From Mycosarcoma maydis (taxonomy: Eukaryota; Basidiomycota; Ustilaginomycetes; Ustilaginales), in the NCBI RefSeq assembly GCF_000328475.2, contig NC_026482.1, positions 1,240,001 to 1,304,000 on the forward strand: a stretch of 64,000 bases of DNA, written 5' to 3'. The notes below the pieces were generated by a model, which searched no databases, had not been told where the DNA came from, and saw nothing but the letters and a program-made list of their open reading frames with translations. The position numbers were made by a program, and so were the translations under genes. Below, one piece after another: positions 1 through 10,700 of this stretch; position 1 is the stretch's first letter, and each line of letters starts with the position of its first letter.

Positions 1-1
1 C

Positions 2-3000
2 TCTGATTTGTCTTCCTCTTCAGCGTCTTCAGTATCCTCACTGTCGCCTGGTCCAACGACTGCGCAGCTGCCCATTGACGAGAATATTTCGAACGGAAAC
101 AAAGAGGCGGAAGAGGTGGATGACTCACCTGCTCCGTGGTGGTCCGCAAACCCTTTAGACTCGTACGTTCCTTATCGTGAACGAGACGCTATTGATCGAA
201 TGCTTAGCCGCACTGGCGGTCGGAAACCAAGCAGTAAATCAACAGTCCACCGTCGAAAGAGCGTTTCGCAGCATCGACAGGCTCGGTTGGATGGCTTTGT
301 TTCCGCTCATCGACTTCGAGAGCGTGCGACGGGCTCATCTCGATCGCATCTGCGCGAAATTGATCAGAACGAACGTCTTGATCAAGGTATCACAATCGAT
401 GTCAGCAACAAAGACGCCCAGCAGCTGCCAAAAAGAAAGAAGAAGCGCAGAAAAACGGACCCAAGAGTCGGCCGGGCGACCAATTACAGCACTGCAAGAG
501 GTCCCACAGTGCTACGCAATCCGCCTTTGGTACGACCGCGCGTGCGGCCGCGACTCGATCTGGATCAGCACGACGTTCTCTTCGCTGCCAATCCGACCAG
601 AGCTCGATTTGCACCACAAGGAATCAAAATAGACCATGTATCAGGCGACGAGGATGCATCTGACGACGATGGTGAATGGCAAGTGCTCAGCTGCGTTGTA
701 AAGGACTCGACTCTGGTTCCTCTCCCCGATGCTCGTCTTGCTGTGCCGCGGACCCGCGCAACTGTAGGCGCACGTCAAGTCTCGTCCTTGTCAACGACGA
801 ACGAAGCCGTATCCTCGCCCATTCGAGGCCTTCGTACGTCTCCATCAGCCTCTTCGAACTCTGCCGGCCTGGCTAGGCTCCATGCAGTGAACGACCGGAG
901 CCCGGGTACGCCAACGCGTCCTCGGCTGGGCAAATCCTTACAAACGGTCCAAGTCCGCGCCAGCACCAGTCACAATCCTAACCTGGCCAAAGCCGCCGTA
1001 TCCGATGTCGGGGCAAACGACGTTTGGGATGACTTTGAAGGCATCAGCTTGGATTTTGGTATGCATCCTTTCACCGATGGGCAGAAGCTCAATGCGGAGG
1101 GCTCATCGCTACTTGCTCGTCTTCCAGATCTGCTCGCGTTGTCAGACCGACTGCTTCATCGGGAGCACATTCCTCGAATTTGGTTCGGAGACGTTCTGCG
1201 TCTTGAAGAAACGACGCTTGACATCGACATGGATCACGATACGCTGGCCAGCAGACTGCCCTTCTTTGTCGACAATCTCCGACTTCGGGTCGGCCGAAGC
1301 CTGGGAGAAGGTCAGGATGGATCGGGTGCCGATGCGAGGCGATATGCGAGGAATCTCATCGCAGACACTGGCGTATTTCTAGGTTGCTGGATGGTGCGAC
1401 AGGCCCAAAGGGCCGAGAATGGACGCACCGACTTTGCATCCATTTTTCGCAGCTACCGCACGATTCTCGAAAGGCTGGAGCAGCTGCAAGCTTCTGCACT
1501 TTCTCTGCATGACTCGACACACTCCTCTAAGGCTTGCCGCGAGGATCGCAAACGGATCTGTCTGCAACTGGCGTGGATGCGCTTCGAGCTATGTTGGCGA
1601 GCCATGGCCATCTGTGACTCGGACATCAACAATGCTCTCGAACCAGATGCACCGACAGTGGAGAGCCTGCTGTCTTACGGCCGCACTCTCATGGCCTTGT
1701 TGCTGCACCATGGACTTCATCGATCAATTCGAAATGTACGAAAAGCAGCGATGACCGGCTGCTCCACCACCGACATTCATACCTCCTCGCTGAACATGGT
1801 TCTGGACGACGATGTAGCTCAATCGATCGATGACACTACGGCAATGTGGCTCGGCGTCATTCACGCTTTCAGCTCGCTCGAACACAGCCGTGGAATCGTA
1901 GACGGTCGTCTTTTCTGGACTCAATTCGAGGTAGCCTTCCAGCGTTGGGACGAGTCGATGCCAAAAAGAGCGCCTCTGTTGCGCTCCGAGAGTCTGTGGT
2001 ATTGTCTGTTTGCACTTGGCAGCTTGTCACAAGTCTCAGCGAACGGGCAAACACAAGCTACGCCCTCACTTCGCGAATGCTGGCCCTTGGTGGCAAGAGC
2101 GCTATCTTACATTGTCTTTCGGTCAGACGAAAGCAAGGAGATGGCTATGGGCTGGCACATACTAGCTAAACGGGATGCTTACGTTCGGATCATACTGCAA
2201 CGATGCTGTCTCCTGGTGTCGGAGTGGCGCTGGACCATGCAAGGCGCAGAGGTCACACTCGCGCGTCTCTTTGATATCTTTAACAGTCACAAGCTCGCCG
2301 ACTTGCCGACCGAGACGGAGCACGATTTCGTGGCGTTCCTTCGTGATTTTGATGTCGAAAAACTGTCCATCGCCGATGTAGCTGATCGCGAAGCCACGCA
2401 GGATCCGAGCTTTCATCTGTTCGTAAGACTGCTTGCGCGTGCAGGTCAAGAGCTGCGCGAACATGCACTCGATCCAAAGGATGGCGACCGCCGCATCTCT
2501 CGTCTCTTTTCGAGGATGACTCCAGTACGAGTTATGCCGTTCACGCGCTCCGATGTACCGACAAGCTCGCAGAGATCCGTGCTGTTCAACCACTACACTG
2601 TCGTCATGCTCTTTTTGCACTTTGTGCCCACCTCTTCACCTCAACGTCTTCGACAAATTCAGAGCTTCTTGCCAGCTTTCAAGGATGCCGATTTTGTTAG
2701 TCAAGTCACTTGTATTCGAGCCATGATGTATGTGGCGGTGATCTTTCGGCATCACCGCCTGGATCTGTGTCCGGTGACCAAGTGGTTTGGCGAAACAATC
2801 AGCGCTCTGCGTCGCGAGTACGAGGAGATCGAGTCGACCATCAACCAGTACGAACGCCATCAATTGCAGCAGCAGTCCCTACGACAGCGAGGCGCTCAAG
2901 CGTCGTCTCGAGCTGATGCCATCCGTATGGCAGCAATCTTTGAACATGCACCAGCTCGGCAGGCTGCTCTAAGAAGGAAGGAAGAGGTTACCAGGCTTCT

Positions 3001-4564
3001 TGTTGTGGCGTTGCGATCTGTTCAACACGTCATCCGTCGCGAAGATTTGTGTGGGGACAATCATGGAGTACAGACGTCTGATCAGCGGCTGCCGGACCAG
3101 CTGCTTCTATCTCCGGCTTGGACGCAGCAGATGCTCGAAGCGCAGATCTCACTGGAACCGCGCGTTGGGCAGGAAGTGCTCAAATGCATTCAAACATTTT
3201 TGCTGGCACGTATGCGAGTCCTGCAACCTGCTCTGACAACTGAGGATCAAGCAAATACCAATCACGCCGACGCGAACGACGTAGAGTCAGCGACTTTGCA
3301 GCAAAAACAGCACATGCAGCAAGCACGCGACGAGGAGAGCCAGGACAGCTTTGCAGAGCTTTTCGAAGCCGACGACGATTTTGACTTTGAGGATCCTCTC
3401 CTTGCGCGTCTGTTGGATGGAGCTGATGGAAGCACGGCATGCGACGCGAGAGGGACGCGGCTTGAAACGCAAGCCAGTGAAGCTGTCTCTGCTGCTGCTG
3501 CCGCTGCTGCACTCGAGAAAAAAAGGTGGGATCGAGAGTTTGGCGAGCTGATCAAAAGCACTATCTCGCCTTCGCTCTTCCAGCTTTTGTCGAATATCTA
3601 TCATCCGGATCGGAGAATGGAAGCTGCCGTCACGGGCTCGGTCGATATGAGCCTTGGAGTCACTCAGCGTCTCGACGAGCTACCGGAAGGCGGCAACGGT
3701 GCGAACGGGGGATCGCGTAGTCGAATGGATCGACTGCTCAAAACCGCGCAAGCACGGCAGTTTCTGGAACTGGTGGTTGATTGCTGGGCTGGGTGTGCTC
3801 AGGTGCTGGTGACAAACGGGCTCAGAGAGTGGAGCTCGTATCTTGGATTCGGAAACGAGTCATGGAAACGAATCGACGACGCTAGCGGGCGAAGAGACGT
3901 TGGGCTCAGGTTTTTGCAGAATGTTCTCACTCTCGACGCAGCAGCGGTGCAGCGGCGAGAGTACGAGGTGGAATTTTTGGCAGTGTGGATTCAGACGGCG
4001 GTGGCTCGCGTGTTGTCGGTACAAGATGTGTACACACGATCGTTGATGGAGGTGGCGAAGAAGGTGAAGCGTGTGCCGAATACGTTGCTGCCTTTGTTGG
4101 CGGTGGAGTGGAGGAGCATCATCAGCGGCTCGTCAGCCACTGGAGAAAGGCAAGATGCGCCAGTAGGCGAGGATGCACAGGCGGAACTGCACAGCCTAGA
4201 CCTCGACTCATTCACACAGCACCGCCAGGCGCTGCTCAGAGCCATGTACACTGTCCTCGGCTCGACACTCGCCAACAAGACGACTAGCATAGGAACAGCC
4301 TACTCGATCCTCTCTGCCTTGCTCTCGGCGATCCGCGCTTATGTTGACGATACACACCTGGACAGCAGCAGCAGCAGCAGCGGCACGAGCTCCAGCTCGA
4401 GTCCGCTAGCGTACCTCTCGTTCTGCAGGTCAACGCTCGACGATCTACACGCAGCGCTCGCTGCGTCAGGCGTGATCAGCTTGCTGCACGCCGAGTATGC
4501 CGCGGCCATCGCGCGGCTCAGTGCCAAGCTGGACAACTCGCCCAACATCGAGAGTGAGGCGTGA
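2..4564 (+). CDS. MMS22: Mms22/Mus7-like DNA repair protein (5' partial)
   Basis: The frame is open from the left edge to a TGA at 4562-4564 (about 1,520 codons). The first possible start inside the window is TTG, and the codons before it (Ser-Asp) are also open, so the true start lies upstream. The N-terminal part is basic and disordered, with a PKRKKKRRK nuclear-localisation-like stretch near residue 140. An acidic 'DDVWDDFEGISLDFGMHPF' segment near residue 345 resembles the conserved DFG-x-P-L block of fungal Mms22/Mus7. The rest is helical and repeat-like, ending in a Ser-rich run and a short acidic tail. In the known family Mms22 works with the Rtt101-Mms1 (Cul4-type) ubiquitin ligase in repair of stalled replication forks. 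Family assignment rests on this block, length and architecture. Another large helical nuclear protein is possible. Confidence 0.6.
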   Translation, partial: SDLSSSSASSVSSLSPGPTTAQLPIDENISNGNKEAEEVDDSPAPWWSANPLDSYVPYRERDAIDRMLSRTGGRKPSSKSTVHRRKSVSQHRQARLDGFVSAHRLRERATGSSRSHLREIDQNERLDQGITIDVSNKDAQQLPKRKKKRRKTDPRVGRATNYSTARGPTVLRNPPLVRPRVRPRLDLDQHDVLFAANPTRARFAPQGIKIDHVSGDEDASDDDGEWQVLSCVVKDSTLVPLPDARLAVPRTRATVGARQVSSLSTTNEAVSSPIRGLRTSPSASSNSAGLARLHAVNDRSPGTPTRPRLGKSLQTVQVRASTSHNPNLAKAAVSDVGANDVWDDFEGISLDFGMHPFTDGQKLNAEGSSLLARLPDLLALSDRLLHREHIPRIWFGDVLRLEETTLDIDMDHDTLASRLPFFVDNLRLRVGRSLGEGQDGSGADARRYARNLIADTGVFLGCWMVRQAQRAENGRTDFASIFRSYRTILERLEQLQASALSLHDSTHSSKACREDRKRICLQLAWMRFELCWRAMAICDSDINNALEPDAPTVESLLSYGRTLMALLLHHGLHRSIRNVRKAAMTGCSTTDIHTSSLNMVLDDDVAQSIDDTTAMWLGVIHAFSSLEHSRGIVDGRLFWTQFEVAFQRWDESMPKRAPLLRSESLWYCLFALGSLSQVSANGQTQATPSLRECWPLVARALSYIVFRSDESKEMAMGWHILAKRDAYVRIILQRCCLLVSEWRWTMQGAEVTLARLFDIFNSHKLADLPTETEHDFVAFLRDFDVEKLSIADVADREATQDPSFHLFVRLLARAGQELREHALDPKDGDRRISRLFSRMTPVRVMPFTRSDVPTSSQRSVLFNHYTVVMLFLHFVPTSSPQRLRQIQSFLPAFKDADFVSQVTCIRAMMYVAVIFRHHRLDLCPVTKWFGETISALRREYEEIESTINQYERHQLQQQSLRQRGAQASSRADAIRMAAIFEHAPARQAALRRKEEVTRLLVVALRSVQHVIRREDLCGDNHGVQTSDQRLPDQLLLSPAWTQQMLEAQISLEPRVGQEVLKCIQTFLLARMRVLQPALTTEDQANTNHADANDVESATLQQKQHMQQARDEESQDSFAELFEADDDFDFEDPLLARLLDGADGSTACDARGTRLETQASEAVSAAAAAAALEKKRWDREFGELIKSTISPSLFQLLSNIYHPDRRMEAAVTGSVDMSLGVTQRLDELPEGGNGANGGSRSRMDRLLKTAQARQFLELVVDCWAGCAQVLVTNGLREWSSYLGFGNESWKRIDDASGRRDVGLRFLQNVLTLDAAAVQRREYEVEFLAVWIQTAVARVLSVQDVYTRSLMEVAKKVKRVPNTLLPLLAVEWRSIISGSSATGERQDAPVGEDAQAELHSLDLDSFTQHRQALLRAMYTVLGSTLANKTTSIGTAYSILSALLSAIRAYVDDTHLDSSSSSSGTSSSSSPLAYLSFCRSTLDDLHAALAASGVISLLHAEYAAAIARLSAKLDNSPNIESEA

Positions 4565-4608
4565 GGCGTGAGCGTGCGTACGAATGCAAGTGTGTATCAC
4601 GATTCACA
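4471..4608 (+). repeat. Duplicated gene-end segment, copy A (source)
   Basis: The last 30 codons of the MMS22-like gene plus about 45 bp of 3' flank recur at 5107-5237. This copy carries an extra 7 bp (GAGGCGT) just after the stop codon. Confidence 0.9.
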
Positions 4609-4984
4609 CTGTCGTGTGTGCGTGTGCGTGAGTCACGCACGTGGCCAGTTGTAGGAGGAGCTGACGTATAGGGAGAAGCTCATGTAGGATACTCGAGTCA
4701 GCTCATGTACATAAATACCGAGGAAACGCTCACACTTTGTAGTTAGTCGCTTGTCCAAAAATCACTCTGTGACTGTCGAAATGCATTCCAAACGATTCAC
4801 GATTGTGATGCTCGAGCTACTCAGTGCCAACTCGCCTGTCTAAGGAAAGCGAGACTTTGACCATATAGCGCTTGCTAAAGATTCACCAATCACAACAGGT
4901 TATGAGCCCAATCAACGATCAGGACCTTGCCTTGTGCTGTATGAGGCTTGGACTACCCAAACGGCTGGTATCCTCCGAGGACCC

Positions 4985-5036
4985 CGTGTGCGCTGGACGC
5001 GGGTGCAAAGTTGTCTGCGGCATTCGTGATTGCGGA
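4985..5036 (+). repeat. 52-bp direct repeat, copy B
   Basis: These 52 bp are identical to 5261-5312. Similarity resumes after a short unrelated stretch (5045-5080 against about 5347-5383, with a few mismatches), so the original duplicated unit was probably longer. The unit contains one ATTCGTGATT motif. Confidence 0.9.
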
Positions 5037-5106
5037 CATGGTCTGATTCCAACCATGATTACGGCCCAAGTCCGATTCGTTCGTGATTGGTCGCCCAACA
5101 TCGAAA

Positions 5107-5237
5107 CGTGATCAGCTTGCTGCGCGCCGAGTATGCCGCGGCCATGGCGCGGCTCAGTGCCAAGCTGGATAACTCGCCCAACATCGAGAGTGAGGCGTGA
5201 GCGTGCGTACGAATGCAAGTGTGTATCACGATTCACA
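5107..5237 (+). pseudogene. Truncated copy of the MMS22-like gene 3' end
   Basis: This 131-bp copy of 4471-4608 keeps the last 30 codons in frame with the same stop codon. It has three substitutions in the coding part (His to Arg, Ile to Met, one silent) and lacks the 7-bp GAGGCGT repeat after the stop. No start or upstream exon accompanies it, so it is read as a gene-fragment relic, not a functional gene. The near-identity points to a recent local duplication. Confidence 0.85.
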
Positions 5238-5260
5238 GTCACGAGTGTCGTGTGCGTGTG

Positions 5261-5312
5261 CGTGTGCGCTGGACGCGGGTGCAAAGTTGTCTGCGGCATT
5301 CGTGATTGCGGA
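5261..5312 (+). repeat. 52-bp direct repeat, copy B'
   Basis: Identical to 4985-5036. With the gene-end copy it gives an A-B-A'-B' order, as expected from a tandem duplication of about 0.3 to 0.6 kb with later loss inside it. Confidence 0.9.
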
Positions 5313-5946
5313 CCACGGGCGTGACCGATGGTCTGCTGGTCTGATTCTGATTCCAACCATGATGACAGCCCAAGTCCGACTCGTGATTCGTGATTCGTGA
5401 TTCGTGTTTGGTTGTCCAGACCTCGTTTTGGTACAGCGGCCAAGTGTCAAGTATGCATGATTTCTGGTACAGGCGTCGTAGCGCCGCAAGGTGGCACGCG
5501 TCGGTAAGGCGGTTGTCACACGCAGGTGGTGCGTAGCCCAAGACAGCACTGTCCTTGTTGCGGATGGGCTGGACTGCACTCTGCTCGGTCGACGTAATCG
5601 CCAGTGATCTATCTAGGCGTTGGCTCGCCCAGCTGCAGTCGAATACATTCGTGATTTGCTACACATGTGCGTTGTGGTCTGGGGATCAGTCGAGCGTCGG
5701 CGCTGCACTGGCACTGCAGACGAACCTCGACGTGACCACAACGCTCACGAGGTGTGCTGGCGTCCAGAAGCGAGCTGCGCCGCATCATTGCAGCGTCGAT
5801 CCGTCCAGCCGCTCCTACCGTTGCGCAACCCGCTGTCGTACGCACTGCGGCCTTCACACGATCGTGGCATCCATTTCCCTGTCCCGCTGGTCGCTTGCAG
5901 TGCTCTGATAAGTGAAAGACGTCGTCGGCGTCGGCGACGAGCGCAG

Positions 5947-7272
5947 CTACGTACGCGCCGTTTGTGGCAACTGATGCATCAAGTGGAGCAGCTCATTTAC
6001 GCGGCCGCGCGCATCGCTGGCGACGAGCTTGTCGATCTGCGTATGCACGTTTGCGATGAGCGCGACAAGTGTGGTAACCAAAGGCGCAAATGTGGGAGCG
6101 GGCGGAGTGTTGAGGTGGATAAGCAAGAGTTTTGCAGCTGTTACACACCGGTGTTTGAGCAGAGTGCATACAGAGTGCAGCTGCGAGAGACGTTGTAGGG
6201 TGGATTCGAGGCGCACGCGCGCGCAGGGCGAGCAGAGGTACGCGTGCACGCTGGCTGCGCTTGGTCGAGCTGCTAAATTGGCGATTGATGAGACGCTGGC
6301 AGTTGGTTGCGCACCACCAAGCTCACAGTACAGCCTAGTGAGATCATGGATCACTGTGCGTGATAGACTTTGTCGCTCGTCCGCAGACGCTGCACAGTTA
6401 CGGAGCGACGAGCTACGATCACGCATAAGACGATGCATCCATCGTCGTACACCGTCAAAGCTGCGCCACCACAGCGCCGAGTGGAACTGCAATGCGTTCT
6501 TGTACCACATTCGGTCCATCAGCTCTAGTTCAGATTCCAGCGCAGCTACCACACTGCCCAAATCGCGCAGTTGTGCTCTGTACGTCTTGACGAGCACAGC
6601 TACGTCGATTTGCGCGCCAGTGGTGCTACAAGGCTGGTCTGTGTCTGCTGACATACGTCTCGATGGCGTCGTTGGTGTCGGTGATCTTGACACGCTACGT
6701 GATGTTTCGTCGGTCGGCCCTGGCGATCCCGTCGCGCTTGGCATGTGTGATCGTGTAGACTTTGCGGCTGCCATACCCACGTCGCGTTCGTCTTGACTCG
6801 TGCACTTGCTCTCGTTCTCGCATTTGCCCAAGTGCTTATCTCTCTGGTCCACAGTCCCAGCGTTACGCTTCCCACCACCGACCGAATCCAATCGATTTGC
6901 TCGCATACCCGTCTTGGCATCCTTATGTTTCGTCTTGAACACAGACGCACCTCCGTTTGCACTCCAGCCGTCGTTGCGCTCGGATCCCGCCATCAATAGC
7001 TCCAACGCAGACACCTCTGCCGGCCTATTTCGCACCCGTTTCGCATCTCTTTCGGCCTCGCGCTCCTTCTCGCTCATCTTGTGCTTGCCTTTCCGCTCCA
7101 TGCTCGTGAGCGAAGACAGGATGTCGTGCAGCTGCGTCCGCGTCGTGTCCTTCACCTCTCCCGCACTTGCGGCTGCTCCGAGCGAGTCCGAATCCGAGCC
7201 ATGTTTGCGTTTGTTACCACCTGGTTTGCGTGCGCTCACTGCCCTGATCCCAGCGTATACGTCTTTCGCCAT
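5947..7272 (-). CDS. NEPRO/Rmp1-like nucleolar protein
   Basis: This is a 441-residue protein with an ATG start at 7270-7272. The N-terminal half is basic and low in complexity (Lys/Arg-rich around residues 60-90, Ser/Thr/Pro-rich around 170-215). Near residues 252-280 there is a segment with 'YKNALQFHSALWWRSFDGV' followed by RRW. It matches the pattern of the NEPRO N-terminal domain and of RNase MRP subunit Rmp1 (Lys-Asn, Gln-His, Trp-Trp, then Arg-Arg). The C-terminal third is predicted helical. In those families the role is nucleolar, in pre-rRNA processing by RNase MRP, and for this protein that is inference. It converges with the MMS22-like gene and lies 512 bp downstream of the Ync13-like gene on the same strand. 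Confidence 0.5.
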   Translation of the reverse strand: MAKDVYAGIRAVSARKPGGNKRKHGSDSDSLGAAASAGEVKDTTRTQLHDILSSLTSMERKGKHKMSEKEREAERDAKRVRNRPAEVSALELLMAGSERNDGWSANGGASVFKTKHKDAKTGMRANRLDSVGGGKRNAGTVDQRDKHLGKCENESKCTSQDERDVGMAAAKSTRSHMPSATGSPGPTDETSRSVSRSPTPTTPSRRMSADTDQPCSTTGAQIDVAVLVKTYRAQLRDLGSVVAALESELELMDRMWYKNALQFHSALWWRSFDGVRRWMHRLMRDRSSSLRNCAASADERQSLSRTVIHDLTRLYCELGGAQPTASVSSIANLAARPSAASVHAYLCSPCARVRLESTLQRLSQLHSVCTLLKHRCVTAAKLLLIHLNTPPAPTFAPLVTTLVALIANVHTQIDKLVASDARGRVNELLHLMHQLPQTART

Positions 7273-7784
7273 CCCGACCCTCTGTCTGCTATCCTGTGTG
7301 CTCGATCCTAGCTCGTAGCGTAGAGCCGTGAGCGTGTGGAGTGGTCAAGGATACCCGTCCAGCCGACCCACCACGAACGGTAAAAAATCACAAATCGTGA
7401 ATCGTGACAAATTTAAAATCCACGATCTGCTTCTCACACAGTGTGTAGTCACGAGCCGGCTAACCACCCACCTCACGACTCGGAATTCCGATTCCGATAC
7501 AACTTGATCAACACTCACACTCACACTCACACTCACCCTCACCCTCACCCTTACCCTCACCCTCACCCTCACCCTCACCCTCGTGACTCACGACTCACGA
7601 CTCGTGCCTGGACGCTGGACGGCTCACCAGTGTGTGTCTCGCTGCTCACTCTGTGACTGTGACTCTCACGCGCGCTTGTGTACCGTGTGCAGAAGATGCT
7701 GCATCACACTCGTGACTGGCGCGCAACTTGTAGCTGAGATCACGAATCCAACCGTTGACTGGCATTCTGCGTCAAGAAGCGCGT
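7273..7784. other. Intergenic region upstream of NEPRO-like gene
   Basis: It should hold the promoter of the NEPRO-like gene and the 3' UTR of the Ync13-like gene, both on the minus strand. It contains TCGTGA-type motifs near 7390-7410 and 7580-7605 and a hexanucleotide tandem repeat (separate entry). No gene is supported. Confidence 0.6.
7511..7582 (+). repeat. Hexanucleotide microsatellite (ACTCAC)n to (CCTCAC)n
   Basis: About four ACTCAC units pass into about eight CCTCAC units with one CCTTAC variant. It looks telomere-like at first glance but is not the TTAGGG-type repeat. Confidence 0.9.
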
Positions 7785-10700
7785 TTACAACTGCCTGGAT
7801 ATGCGATCGTACACGGATTCGGAGCCACCTGGCGATCTAGCGCTCTTGGCCGCGCTGGCGCTGTTGTGAGCATCGAGGTGCCTCGAGCTCCTCCTGGTCG
7901 GCGTATCCGGCTGGTTGGCAGAGTAGCTAGCGTACATCGAGGACGTATTTGCCGAATCTGGCACTCTGGATGCAGCTGGCAGGGTGGGCATGGGATCGTC
8001 TCTCAATTGATACGCTTGACGCTTGACGTCGATGCTCGCTGGTCCAGCCAGACCTGCTTGGGGCATGGGCGGGAGCTGACTTTCTCTCTTGGCCACACGT
8101 ACGTTCGGGCTGATAGTGGTGCTTGCAGGCGTACCTGGTGCACTGCTCCTAGCCGGGCTCGCACCTACAGCCGAAACTTGGAGCGTATGCATTGTCGCCA
8201 TCTGCTGCTGCAAAAAGTCGCCCGTCCCTGGCCGCATTCGCAGCAGCTTCATCGCCATATCCAACGATCCATTCGCTGCGACGTCTGAATCCTCCTCCTT
8301 CTTTTCCTGCTTGCGCTTCTTGATCGTCCCCAACGAGCGCTGGTGCAGCACTGACTTGTTCTTGGCGCCTCGTTGCGTCGCCGCACGCCGCATCTTGGCC
8401 TGCATCCCGCGAACGCACTCCATCATCAGTTCATCCGTCGACTGATCGTGCAGCAGCAGGTACGACAGCATCTCACGGTACTTTGCTCCTTGCAAAACGT
8501 CGAGCGGTACACCGTGTGTGACACCGGTTTCGGCATCGTACGCGTTAAAGTAGTTCTTGAGAAAGCCGAGCCACTTGAACACAATGTCCACTTCCTTGTC
8601 TGACAATTGCTGCATAGAAGACGGTGAATCGGACAGAGGCGGAACCAGGATGGATTCGATAATGTTGAGCACTTGTTTCCACACTTTGGTTAGCACCAAC
8701 AGCGCCTCGTCTTCCGACAAGCTGCCTTTCAGAGTAGCGAGGCACTCATCCAGGTAATCGAGAAGCGGAATAATCGCGGCTTCGATCTCATGATCGGTCA
8801 GCTGCGCCGGCCGATTCTTTGGCTTGGCTTCGGGCTCGACGGGCGGGATCATGGAAGCGTTGACGTTTGTACTAGCCAGCGCCGAGGCATAGAGCGCCTT
8901 GACGTTGCCAAGTGCCTTGGTCAGATCGATACCACTCGTCTTGACGAGCGTTTTCAGCAACGAGCGCGAGAGGCACTGTCGAATAAACACCGACATCTTG
9001 TCGACAATGATACGCACCATGTCGCTCTCTGCTCGTTTGAGCGAACGGAATGCTCTGCCAAAGTGGTAAAGGATGTCGTCACGCTCGCCTTCCATGCTAA
9101 CGCGCAACAGCAGCCGGCCCTGCGTATCGAGGTCCATCCACAGCTCATGCGATAGCAAGTCGCCAAAGTACCTCGGGTCGAGACGCACGTAGGCGCGGCC
9201 GCAGAGGTTGTGGTCTCCCACCAATTTGCGGTCCCACACCGTCGCGGCCAACCACATGGGCTGCTCGACATGTACGTCAAACACCTCGTCCCAGCGTGGC
9301 TCAGAGGTCTCGTAGATCGTGCGCGTCTTGGCGATCTTCTGACCTCTCTCGTCACTCAGCGTGACAAACGAGTCGATGCGAGAATTCACGCCAGTATCGC
9401 GGATCGGCTGCAGATTCTCGCCGAGCACGATCTTGATCGAAAACACAAACCGACTGTGGCTGCGCTTAGCTGGTGTTTCCGGCGCATGTCGCTTGACAAT
9501 CTCTGCCTGCTTGTCTGCGTCGATCTTCTGGTAGAGCTTGTCGAGAAGCACTCGCGCAGCCTCGATGTTGTTGAGACGCACGCATGACGTCGCTTGAAAG
9601 TGGAAAGGTTCGACTCTCTTCTCGCCGGAAATGGTTTGCTTGGCTTTCACCATCCAGGCTGATTGCTTCTGCGCCATGTCTTGGTCTTCTGCTGCGCGAG
9701 GGAACATCTCCTCCATAAACATCTCTTCTACGCGGCTGCAATACTGCTCTACTGCGCGACTGACAATCTTGGCCAGCGTGGTAAGGAAGCGTGCGTTCTG
9801 GTACGCATCAGGCCACTTGAGACCGAGGATGAAGTCGACCGGCTGCTGCAGAGCTCCAAAGAGGTCATCGATGCTGCTGCTGTGAACGGCGCCTTGGCTT
9901 TCGATGGGCGTGAACGAGTCGTTTGCAATCGCGTTGTGCACCCATTCGGCCGTCTTCTTCTCCGAGTTGATGAGCCAATGGCGAATGTGTGGCTCGAACC
10001 AGTCGGTGAGACTGAAAGTGAGGTCAGCGTTGGGACAAAAGGCGGCATGCATGCGCATCAGTGTCTTGACACGGTTGTAGAGGGTAAAGATGTCTTCAAA
10101 AGCAAGCGGCTCGTGCTCGCGTGTGGCATGATCAACGACCTGCTGCTTCATCGACTCGAGATCGTCCAGGAACAGGGGGACTTGCTTTTCCAGAACAAGT
10201 GAGACGGGATCGACCGACTGGAGGAGAGGCTCGGGATATTTCTTGTCGAGCCTCTTGGCGCCTTTCTCCAACCAGTCGAGCAGTTGCACCAGCGGTACCA
10301 CCTCGTTTGTCACAATCTGCGAGAAGAGCTCGGTGGTCTTGGCGGTGTACTGGTGAATTGCCATGATGCATACCGCATCCTTGAGCTCCTCGACATGCGA
10401 CTCGAGAGCGATGGTTTCGGCTTCCAGTCTCCTCTCGTTGCGAACAAAGCCTGTAGCGTGAAGGTCTTGCAGGAGGAGGAGATAAGGCTGAATCTCGTCT
10501 GGCTCGACATTGTGGAGATCTTGGAAGGCCTCGTAGAGATAGCGGAGGAACGACTCGGAAAGCGACGTGTAGAGCTTGACAAGTTTTGCTTGCTCTTGCA
10601 GCATCCAATCGGCAAAGTCAATCTCGGAAAGCGTGCGCGAGACCGAGCCGAGCGACTCGGAGACGCAATCAAGCGGCACCTCGCCGTTGTCGTACTTGGC

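Larger units (their letters stand above)
4565..5946. other. Convergent intergenic region with nested duplications
   Basis: This 1.4 kb gap lies between the 3' ends of the MMS22-like and NEPRO-like genes. Its left half holds a partial copy of the MMS22-like gene end and two copies of a 52-bp unit (separate entries). A short run of TTCGTGA repeats is present near 5383-5406. In the right half (about 5420-5946) I see no supported gene. The open frames there are short and mostly antisense to the neighbouring gene. Confidence 0.7.

Noticed and set aside
5620..6796. Plus-strand frames of 192 and 255 codons opposite the NEPRO-like gene
   Set aside because: They are antisense to the minus-strand gene with the conserved YKN-LWWRSF block. 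Their products are Arg/Ser/Cys-rich with no family features.
7511..7582. Hexamer array considered as an interstitial telomere
   Set aside because: Units are ACTCAC/CCTCAC, not CCCTAA, so they do not match TTAGGG telomeres expected here.
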